DNA of 64,000 bases from Gnetum montanum (lineage: Eukaryota > Streptophyta > Gnetopsida > Gnetales > Gnetaceae), in assembly GCA_015680685.1 (NCBI GenBank), contig MNCI01016091.1, positions 78,152 to 142,151 on the forward strand, given 5' to 3'. Positions 21,403-30,800 of this stretch are shown piece by piece; position 1 is the first letter of the stretch; each line of letters opens with the position of its first letter. The position numbers were made by a program, and so were the translations under genes. The notes beneath the pieces were generated by a model, which saw only the letters and a list, made by a program, of their open reading frames with translations, had not been told where the DNA came from and did no database searches.

Positions 21403-22227
21403 TGATGGGACACGATATCGCATGGGCTGCGATATCGTGTATGCGATATTGCGTCTGCCACGATCTCACATCCCACGCGATATCGCGGTGCGCCGCCAAG
21501 TCTATAAATAAGAGGTAACTCTCCCTTGTTTTCTCATCTAGATCTAGACCCTTAGTGAAACTCTGGCAGTTTCACCGCTCCAGAGATAGAATATTTTCCA
21601 TGTGCCCACAATAGGAGCTCCAAAGTGAACGGATCTTTATTCGAGCAAACATTATTCCTGAACACAAGTTTGTGTAAGGCAATAAAGACGAACTTCTTGG
21701 ATAAACCTTGCAGTGCATGGAATAGGCTAAATAGGATTTTAATTAATCTTAGTTATTGTTTATAATTTAATTGCTTTCTTAGTTCATTAATTCTCTCTCA
21801 ACCCTTCTCTCCTAGTTAAGTGCCTTAGTACAATCGCTTCGAGCACATGCGTTACGCTTAGTGATCCCAGCAACGATTAGCGTTTAGTAACCAAGGTTGC
21901 ATTGGTTTAGGGTGTGAATGGTAAGTGGGAACAGATGTTGATGCTAGGTTAATTAAAGCTTAGTTATTTAGTTAAAGTTAGTTAATTAGTCTCTTCAACC
22001 CTTCACCTTGGCAGCATAGGAGATAAAACAGAAAAGACATAAAAATCATATACCTCAAACTTACTTAACCATACACTGTGACAAATACAAGTCTGGGAAG
22101 ACAACAAATAATTAACCTTAAGTGTTCCATAAGGCATGTAGGCACTTAGTCTGCAGAGTTCGACCAGATCGCATGTGTAACGCTCGTATTCGTATGGTTG
22201 AGTGTATGGGTACCTCGCCACTCATCA
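21403..22227 (+). repeat. E2 3' LTR
   Basis: 825 bp with a large GATATC/GCGATATCGC block at about 21,413-21,487 and TATAAATA at 21503-21510. It ends CTCATCA, then the CCCAT duplication. Confidence 0.9.
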
Positions 22228-22519
22228 CCCATGATTAACTATGTTCATGTTTCACAAATCATAAGTTCATATGATGCATTGGTTTACTATAATATATCAT
22301 TTAGCTTGTGTAATGCTCCTACTACCTTCTAAGTATTAGTATTTAGCCTTTTCCAAAAGTGAATCAAGAAGTAAAGATTTGCATGGATACCTTTTCCATG
22401 TATAGGTCTAATTTTCAACAAACATTAGATAAACTTGAATAAGTATTGAAGAAGTACATTGAGATTTGAGTATGACTATTAGTGAATTTAACAAAGATGA
22501 TAGGAAAGGAAAAATGAGA

Positions 22520-22760
22520 GTAGATGTTTTAGTTACTAAAGAAAAACTTATAGAGACACCAATGCTATAGTCACTAAATTGATTTAGACCTTTACATAAC
22601 ATGGTATATGCTTCTAATTATGCATTAGGAGCAATCTTGATGGACTTGGATGATCAAAAGATGTCCTATTGCATCCATTGTGTCCAGAAAAGCATTGTAG
22701 ATGCATAGCTCAATTATACAACTGCCAATAGCAAATTACCAACTAGCCCATAAATTATCT
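22520..22760 (+). pseudogene. Ty3/gypsy reverse transcriptase-RNase H relic
   Basis: One frame from about 22,535 reads TKEKLIETPML, FRPLHNMVYASNYALGAILM and LNYTTANSKL, broken by TAG, TGA and TAG. It matches the joint between reverse transcriptase and RNase H in Ty3/gypsy polyproteins (the P-L-DASDYALGAVL- and NYTT-EKELL- blocks), with the RNase H aspartate in DAS replaced by Y. It lies outside E2 (after its right duplication) and is not obviously linked to it. RNase H normally removes the RNA template; this piece is dead. Confidence 0.6.
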
Positions 22761-23903
22761 ACTAGTTTACAATTCTTCAAGAATTTATTAATACTACGAT
22801 TGACAATAAAAAGAAATCATTAATTGGAGTGACAGTAAGGTACTTATTTCTCAAGTTGGAAGATTTAGGATAAAGCCTAGGTATCACTACTCAAAGAGGC
22901 TAGGCTTTTGCTCATCCACCAATCCTTCTAGTATTCCTACAAAATTATTCTTTCATAACTCCATGAGAACACCTCTACAAATCAAATGTTGAGTATCTAA
23001 TCTATGATTGTAAATGATCTTTGAAATAATGTAACCTTTGATATATAAATGATAATGAAATGAAGTGATACATACCTCTATTTGAGTATCAACTTAGCTT
23101 ACTGACTAGTGTAAAATTAATAGGGATATAGTTGAATAATGATGAACTTAATGTTAAAGCTAATAAACTACAAGCAATGTAAAATAAATTCTAGGTAATA
23201 TGAATAAGTGAAAAACATAAAATTGATAAGAGAATGGGAAACTAGATATGTAGAAAAGAATTTGAGTTCTCTTCCCAGTGAATGGGAAATGCTTAATTAA
23301 ATAAATGAATAAAGTTTGCCTCTTGGGGAGGGCCAACAACTACAATGGTGGGAGAATAAAGAGTGTAGAATAAAATTGATAGTAGAAACTTGGTTTATGA
23401 GTAAATTAAGGGTTTTAATGTTGAATTTGACCCTTGGTGAATCTAAATATTGATGGAGAGCCTTTCAATGTTGTTTGGAGTCATTTTGGAATGAAAATAA
23501 GGCTATTTTCATGAATTGTCTTGCATGTGATGCTAGCATTGTAGTAGATTATGCTAATGTTGTAGCAAGTGATGTTAATGTTATTCTTGATGATGCTAAC
23601 ACTGATGTCAATGTGTCTATATATGCTATTGGTGACTTAGGCAGCAAGACTAAGCTCATAGACTATAGGGGATGTTAGGGTGGTTGAGGAGCACATGAGT
23701 ACTGTAGTGGGTGTAGGTGCTCATGTTGTGAATATCTTGAAATTCGAAAAGCACTTTTGGATCTAAAGAAATCAACTTGGAATAGCTGGTATTTATAGGG
23801 TTAGGGTTTCCAAATTTCATCATGGATTTAGATGTAACTAACTCAAAGTTTAGTTTTGGAAACCCAAAGTTCATGTACTTGGAGGTGACATGACATCACA
23901 TTA
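22761..23903. other. Intergenic DNA
   Basis: AT-rich with no gene recognised. An open stretch at 23,475-23,678 is built from loosely repeated GATGCTAATGTT-like words and looks like simple-sequence coding noise. Confidence 0.4.
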
Positions 23904-24140
23904 GCATGTGTAGGTCTGCATGTGTTGTAAGTGATGTAGTTGGGAGACACATGATTCTAACGTTGGTGTATGCATGTCTATGTGTGTTGCACATGATGCA
24001 ATTAGGAGATGCATGACATTGATGTTTGCGTGTGTGTGTGTGTCCATGCATGTTGTTGGTGGCGCATGGCATTGACACTCGCATGTGCATGTCTACATGT
24101 GCTAAAACTACAGTTAGAAGACAAGTTGTGATGCAAGTTG
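23904..24140 (+). repeat. Degenerate minisatellite, about four units of ~60 bp
   Basis: Units start near 23,904, 23,967, 24,026 and 24,081. Each opens with a GCATGTGTATGTCT-like TG/CA-rich segment followed by a GTGATG-AGTTGGGAGACACATGA-like segment. A GTGTGTGTGTGTGT run sits in the third unit. Open frames on both strands here are by-products of the repeat. Confidence 0.5.
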
Positions 24141-24339
24141 CAAATTTGACCAAGGTGACGCTAACACCACCGTACTTTAAAAAAATTGTTCCATTTCATG
24201 TCCCTTGAAGCTTGTTGAAATTGCCAAAATTGATGCTTGTCGTGTAGGGACTAATGTAGACTTCTTGTTGGAGGTCTAAAGGAGTCAAAACTACGACCTA
24301 AAGGCAAACTTGTGATGGATGTTGTATATTTGATTAAGG

Positions 24340-24535
24340 CATGTAACATTAATTGAAAGCTCAAAGTTATGGGTTTGATTTTGATTGGTAATGCCAAGTT
24401 ATAAAATTCTAATTGGACTATATATCTTGGGGTGTACCTATATTACAATCTCAGGGTTTCAATGTCCCCAAAATCATACCTATGATTTGCTAATCGCAAG
24501 CTACATGTTCTAACCAATTGAGCAATGCCTTACTA
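24340..24535. repeat. SINE-like tRNA-derived sequence
   Basis: On the plus strand, GGGTTTGATTTTG (a B-box-like word) is followed by TGGTAATGCCAAGTTATA and later GGGTGTACCTAT, the same order as in the better SINE at 28,010. On the minus strand from 24,535, TTGCTCAATTGG (A-box-like) and ATAGGTATGATTTTG (B-box-like) suggest a second, inverted head. Other weak family members appear near 25,190 and 25,370. Confidence 0.4.
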
Positions 24536-24854
24536 ATGGAATCAACCATATGACTTACAAACCATAACACTGCATCATTGACATACAAGTAAACTAAGAT
24601 CAATCTATAAGGAAAACCTAGCTTTGAAAATTCTAGGAACTACTACCTTATCTCCCACTCAATTTCATACATATGAATGGTAAGTTGTTGTAACACTTAT
24701 GCTTACTTATGTATCTTTGCTGAATTAGTCTTACATAATGGTAAGAGTGTTAGCAATAAAACTTGGAAAATCATAAACCAATCTACAACAGTTCATAAGT
24801 CACTTCATGTAACCCATCCATGTACATTTTATGACCATCTTGACCATGCTTATG

Positions 24855-24926
24855 TGTGTCCCTAGGTCCCACCCCTACCTATTGGCGGGCACCCATTGTT
24901 TGGTAGGGGTAGGACCTAGGGACACA
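24855..24926. repeat. 25-bp foldback
   Basis: Arms 24855-24879 and 24902-24926 are inverted copies matching at 24 of 25 bases (core TGTGTCCCTAGGTCC), with a 22-nt loop. This could be a small foldback element, the scar of a larger one, or a hairpin transcript source. No target duplication is evident. Confidence 0.65.
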
Positions 24927-24929
24927 TGT

Positions 24930-26036
24930 TTAAATAATACAAAAAATATTTTATTTGTGAACCAACTTGCGTAGAACAGTGGTATATTTTTGCAATAATA
25001 GGTGCAAGCTTGAGTGTTCAATTCCTTAATTTTACAAATTTTATATCTCTTATCACATATGCTTAGAATTTTTTCCCTACAGGCATAGGCTAGAGCACTT
25101 CATATGGGCATGTATGTATGCCATGCATACCCTCATCTACCATGCATTTGCCACATAAGAGATGTGGATTAGTTTGTAGTTTGCCTAAAAACTCAAAGTC
25201 ATAAGTTTGATTATAGTGAGCAACATTGAGTTATAGACTAAAGAATTGCATAAAAGGAAATTTAAAACTAGTGTAGTCTCATAGATTAAAAATTACACTG
25301 ACAACAGTGCAGCTAAGAGGTGAATGTCTTGATCACTATGCTCTAGTTTTAACTTGATGCATTACAAGTTGAGAGTTTGAATTTTGTTGTAAGCAACATT
25401 ATGTTCTTCTTTGGGTTTTATCAAAGTACAATGTCTATTTTATAACCTTATTTTGGCTAAGAGGCTAACTACCAACCTTGTCCTCATTGTTCATGGTAAA
25501 ATAATTTTACTGTCATAACGATGAGGGGCTTTATGGCCAAGGGGCCACTAACTAGTTGGCTATTTATGACGGTAAATAAATAATTATTGCTATAGCGTTG
25601 GACTAAGAAATAAACAATTTCATGCGAATTATTATTTTAGTTAAGACTCTGTTGAGAGGCCAACTAATTTGTTACATGGACGGTGTCCCTAGAAATAGAT
25701 AAATTTTTCGGTAAACCGAGATGAAGAGATGAACTTTTTCATAAAAATCATCATGGAATAAAGTACAATAATTTTAATTTTTGTTTTTCAATTGAAAAAT
25801 CAATTCTTAATAAATCAAGATTTTCTTTGCTAAATAATAGGTATATATCAAAAATATATACCTAAACTAGTGTGAACATAGCCAAAGCTTAGATTCCAAC
25901 CAGGTAACTCAAATACAAATCTACCTCACAACCTCTTCTTACAAGCCATGGGTTACGACATTACCCAACAAAGGTGGTAAACCCTTTCTTATTCAGAGAG
26001 CATTCCTGCGTTGTCCATTTATTTTAATCTCCAGGG
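24930..26036. other. AT-rich intergenic DNA upstream of MDN1
   Basis: No gene recognised. A short palindrome, AGGTATATAT with its complement ATATATACCT, lies at about 25,839-25,866. SINE-like fragments occur near 25,190 and 25,300-25,410. Confidence 0.4.
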
Positions 26037-26112
26037 CAGTGCAGACCGAAGGATGGTGTGAAACCCAGTACAAACCGACTGAAAAGCCAAGAAGAAAACG
26101 GTGGGTTTTGCA

Positions 26113-26305
26113 AGGGTTTAAGGGCAGCTTGTCTGACCTTCCACTAAATCTCCTTCCTCAAAATTTGCCTTTGTTTTGGGTTTACTGGATTTGCGCAGTG
26201 CACGTAGTAAAACCTTCCTACTTCCGCTATAACATAAACCCGTTTTCTGGCTGTAACAGTTTGCATTCCCCTGCATCAGAACAGAGCAGAAACTGCAAAA
26301 CCCTA
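26113..26305 (+). promoter_or_regulatory. MDN1 5' flank with telobox motifs
   Basis: AAACCCTA at 26298-26305 is an exact telobox, 80 bp before the start codon. AGGGTTTA at 26113-26120 is the reversed form (TAAACCCT). Teloboxes are known in plants near the 5' ends of ribosomal-protein and ribosome-assembly genes, which fits MDN1. I cannot place the transcription start or a firm TATA box. Confidence 0.45.
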
Positions 26306-26318
26306 CGTTTCGACTTTT

Positions 26319-26333
26319 ATGGTGGAATTGTAG
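26319..26333 (+). other. Possible upstream ORF of MDN1
   Basis: ATG GTG GAA TTG TAG, 51 bp before the MDN1 start. It counts only if the leader begins upstream of it, which the sequence does not show. Confidence 0.3.
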
Positions 26334-26384
26334 CTCCCTTCATCCATTGCCAAAACCAAACCTTCACCGAATTCGACGAGCAAC

Positions 26385-27897
26385 ATGTCGAACTTGCAAA
26401 GCACAGATGCAAATGGAAACGTATTTTTTGGTGAAGGTTTCACAGAATCTACGTGCTACAACGCTCTGCAGAAGCTTGTGGCAAGATATCCTTCTTTGGC
26501 TGCCAATCCAGAAATAAGGAATCTAATTTCCAAGGTATATGTCACTTGATTATTTCGGTTGTTTTCACGGCAGCTGCGACATGTTCATGTTTGAGTTTAC
26601 ATTGAAAAATTTGTCATGTTCATGTTTGAGTTTACATGGAAAAATTTGTCGTCTTGTCTTGCCAGGGTGCTGATTTGAAGGTGGAGGATGTGGTGAACAT
26701 CTTTCCTAATTTGTTTCTGCACGGAGACTTGACAATTTCAGCAGTTGGATGCTTTCGATCGCATATGGTGAGCATTATGAACAATTTGGTGGAGATACTG
26801 AAGCAGCTCTACAGTATTGGAAAACGCACGGACGAAGTTCATGACAAGCTGGATGCAGAGCAGCTAGTACAAGAAAAATGGCATCGAGGCAACTGTTGGA
26901 GCTTAAAACTGCATGAATTCGTAACTATTGCTTTAACTCGCACTGTTGAGCTCTTGCCCTTCTTACTCAGGCAAGTTTTAAGCTGCAGCTGTTGTCAAGT
27001 TTGGAACTGTCTTGTGTCGTTTGATCATATGATTTAATTATTGCAATAATCCCTTCTTAAATGTGTTGCATAATTAATGATTCTCATCTGACGTACTTTG
27101 TTAGCAAGTGAATTCTGATATTAGTTGCTTTCGAATGCAGGCATACTCTGCGGTATTTCTCATTTGCTCCCTCACCATTTGAAAGGTTATTACAATGTTT
27201 TAGTTCTTCTGAAATTACAGAAAAGGTAAAATGTTTACTGAATTGTCTGGAAACACAAACCTGTCTTTGAGATTTGATTATTTAATTACAATTTGTTGCA
27301 ATGAATATGCAGGAGGCTTTGCATCTATTGGATGTGGTTAGGGCATCATACCGTCTTTTGCATGTGGATGCTGGGAGCTTTTCGGAGCTGTGGGATTGGA
27401 GTCCACTGTTGGAGCTATTGCAATGGCCCGGTGACCTGAGTAATTCAGCAATTTCGTTGGATTTAATTTTTGATGTCAGATGGTCCGCCCTTCAAGCTCT
27501 TTCAGTTGTTATGAAAATGAGCGACGAGGAGACACGGGAATTGGGAAATAGTTTATGTGGTCTGACTGAGGAGCATTACTTCACTTGTTTGTTACGGTAA
27601 CAATACGATAGTTTTTTTATAGTTTCAGGAATAATACAAAAGATAAGGTCCAAGTATTTTATGGCCTTTTTTTTTTATTAGATGGGAAGAGTTTTGTCAA
27701 GACGTTGCAGTTGAGAAAGCAAGTTGGTACCTTGAACGTAATGAACTTTGGACCAAAGATTTTCTTAATTCTTTCAGTAATTCTGATGGTGCTGTTGATA
27801 TCATGAGGAATCCAGGAAGCAATGCTTCTAGTCTTGTCTCTTACATGCAAAGCTTTGGTATTGCACTTGGACAAGGAAAAGGCGTGGATACTAGTCG
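26385..27897 (+). other. MDN1: MDN1 exons 1-5: N-terminal domain
   Basis: Exons 26385-26534, 26666-26970, 27141-27225, 27313-27596 and 27682-27897 (about 347 residues). The segment FLHGDLTISAVGCFR and LHEFVTIALTRTVELLPFLLR fit the helical N-terminal region that precedes AAA1 in plant midasins. Intron 2 uses a GC donor (CTCAG then gcaagt). The end of intron 1 carries a 35-bp tandem duplication (26581-26615 and 26616-26650). Exon 1 encodes only 50 residues, beginning MSNLQSTDANGN, and is the least certain part because this end varies between species. Confidence 0.88.
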
Positions 27898-30800
27898 GTT
27901 AGTGTTTCAAAATTAGTTTAGCTCTGGTTTTAATTAGTTTACATGGCAGATTGCACAGTGCATATGATGGGTTTAAACTTTACTTGACAAATAACCATGG
28001 TTTTTTAAAAATAACAATGAGGTGTTAGCCTAGTGGTAAGACACTTGATTTGGAAGCTCTAGGTCATGGGTTTGATTCTGGTAGGCAATGCTGAGTTATA
28101 TAAAGTTATATATCTTGAGGTGTACCTATGTTTCACTTATTTTGGGTTCCAACACCCATGGCTTTTTAAATAGGTCCTTTGTGATGACATCAAATATGAA
28201 GAAAATATTTCAAGCAGTTGTCGTGGCAATCAGTCAAGGAAATCCAATTCTCTTGGAAGGTCAAACAGGGGTCGGCAAGACCAAGTTGATAAATATGCTA
28301 GCTCAAACTACAGGAAATTCTGGTGATAAAATGTTCCTAAATTTTCTTTGTTTCTGTTGTTCAAAAAAATTTCTTTGTTCCTTCTATTGTGTTAAGTAAA
28401 TATGGTGGACACTAGTATGTGTCTAAATTGCACTTTTTTACCAAGCATAAGAAGGCATCGATTATTTCTAAGTAATGTGTAGCTAGCGTAGATGCTACAA
28501 TGTGCATACTATGTAATATTGAAAAATCTGTATTAAATGTTTTTAGTCTTTGATTGTTTAAGTTTTCAACAGTAGTCTATCCCTATATTGTGGAAAATTC
28601 AAGCATACGGAGGCATTCTTGTTAGAACTAATTTGATGCTATATTTGGCAGATGTTCTTTTCATCCACTTGGATGATCAAATGGACAGTAAAACACTTGT
28701 AGGAAGTTATGTATGCACTGAAATACCTGGTGAATTTAAATGGCAGCCTGGTTCGCTGACCCAGGTGTGATTCATATTACCTGCTACTTAAAATGATTTT
28801 TGAGGTTTCTGCAATGCTTTTATGTATTTTACTGGTTTTTTTTTGGGTTGATGCCAGGCTGTACTTCGAGGACTCTGGGTTGTTTTTGAGGAGATTGATA
28901 AAGCTCCTTCAGATGTGCTATCTGTTATTTCTCCTTTATTAGAAGATCGAAAATTACATATCCCTGGACGAGCAGAGGTTACTTAAGAATGAACTTCTAA
29001 TATTTATTCTCGTTTAATTTCTCATTCTCATTGTAACAATAGGCACGATGGCAATGGCTGTAAATATTATAAGCATATATTAGCAAGGTTATTTTACTTA
29101 TTAGGTCAATATTTCAGAAACCCAAGTCTTCATCGTACAAACCTTAATTAACCTATGCCTGCACTATCTGCGAAGCCATCTCATTGTGTCAAGAAAGATC
29201 ATTTGCAATCAACATAGCAAATGATGGTCATAGTTAGTTAAAAGTTAAGAAAGTGGAATTTTTGACATAGACAAGAGCAGGTGATTATCTGAGAAGTCCA
29301 ATAAAACAACGTGGACAATATAATGACAATCTGTGTTTCACTTTTAACAGCAAGTTGTTCATTGAAGTTATGGACATTGTTGACCAGAAAATTGGCCATA
29401 CTCATTAATATGGCTTTCACAGGCCAGTATTATTTATTTAAATTCAAACCCTTAAAAAAGTTTTGTCCATGTTTGTGTACAGGCCATTGATGCTTCAGAA
29501 GGATTTCAATTATTTGCCACAGTAACAAAAAACGTTGAAAATTCTAGGCAGAGTTCATCAGGTGTGCAGTTATTTTGCATGAATCAACAGCGTGAAATCT
29601 TTCTGTAATGAATAAGATAATCTTATATTTCTATATGTTCTGCTTTTCATAGGATGGGATGCATTTAATAGCCTTTGGAGGAAGATTGTTATTGATTCTC
29701 CTATTGAAACTGATTTGATTGAAATTGTGAATGGCTGCTATCCACAACTGATGCCGGTTGCTTCTAAAATGATTGGTATGGAATAATAATTACCTTTTTC
29801 TCGGCATTCTTTGTAGGTTAGTTTGTTCCTTTGATCCTTTCATTCTTATTTATAATCTTATTTTTAAATTTTGCAGAAACCTTAAATGTAATGAATCGTC
29901 TTTCAAGGGGCACAATGGGCACGTTTGGGAGTGAGAATGCAGTCAATTCTTGGCAGATGTTCTCAACAAGGTATCATTCAGGGTATATGTTTGCTGTTGT
30001 TCTTAAAATATATTTACGAAAATAATTTTGCAATGCCCCTGGAATGCAGAGATCTTGTGAAATGGTGCAAGCGCATACATGATGTAAATCTTTGTCAGGA
30101 TAGCAATGTGCTTTCAACCTTCATCGTGGAACGAATATTTTATGAAGTATTTATTTGATTTTCCGTTCTTGTAAAACTTGGTTGTGCTTTTGTTAAAAGC
30201 ATATTGTTTTTTTCTTAAACTTTGTTCTGTATCAACAGGCAGTGGATATCTTTGCAGCATCAGTTGCCAATAAGGAGAGGAGAAAGTTTATTATGGTAAA
30301 AATTGCGGGCATCTGGAATTTACTACCCTCACAGGTGGAGTATTTAGAACAGTCTCACTTGCCTACAATTCAAGTGAGTAATGGCTTCTCTCAAATATTA
30401 GGATTGGTTTTTGGTAATTATTGTGATGTTCCTATTGGTTGTTAGATATCTTTTACTTGTATTGCATACCCGTGATATTGCCGTTCCCTGCTATAGTTAA
30501 TATCTAGTTTATTTGAATAAAATGGACATAGTAATTGGGGCCTTTTCTTTTTCTTTTTTCTTTCCTTGAGTATTTATGCTACTTATTTTACTTGTTTAAT
30601 GCAGTGGCTTATATTACCTAACCTTTTTTGCACCTCTAGTGTTATGCTTAGATACACTGTTTTTTGGGATTATGTTAGATTTGCTCGTAACATAGTTTCC
30701 TGTTTTACTGATGTGCATATAAGGCTCCCTTCTTATTTAAGTATAATTGAACGTGTTCATCTTGACTGAACTTTTGTGATGCAGGAGATGCCGTATACAG

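Larger units (their letters stand above)
15318..22227 (+). mobile_element. LTR retrotransposon E2 (gag-protease only, Ty3/gypsy Athila-like)
   Basis: A 6.9-kb element with perfect CCCAT duplications at 15313-15317 and 22228-22232. LTRs are 15318-16081 and 21403-22227. A clear primer site is at 16082 and a purine tract at 21393. Inside are gag in pieces (about 16,225-18,110), a Pro/Gln-rich linker, a dead aspartic protease (18,670-19,120) and about 2.2 kb without coding sense. No reverse transcriptase, RNase H or integrase. Gag style and tRNA-Asp primer place it near the Athila group; the lack of pol makes it a gag-carrying non-autonomous element. Confidence 0.92.

Noticed and set aside
23896-24208. 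ORFs on both strands across the TG/CA-rich repeat
   Set aside because: They arise from the minisatellite and have no coding features.
26039-26434. 131-codon open frame overlapping the MDN1 start
   Set aside because: It lacks an ATG at its head, lies in another frame from MDN1 and shows no domain. It is an open stretch of the leader.
28021-28093. Possible tRNA gene
   Set aside because: A and B boxes are present but the ends do not pair as an acceptor stem, and target duplications show it is a SINE.
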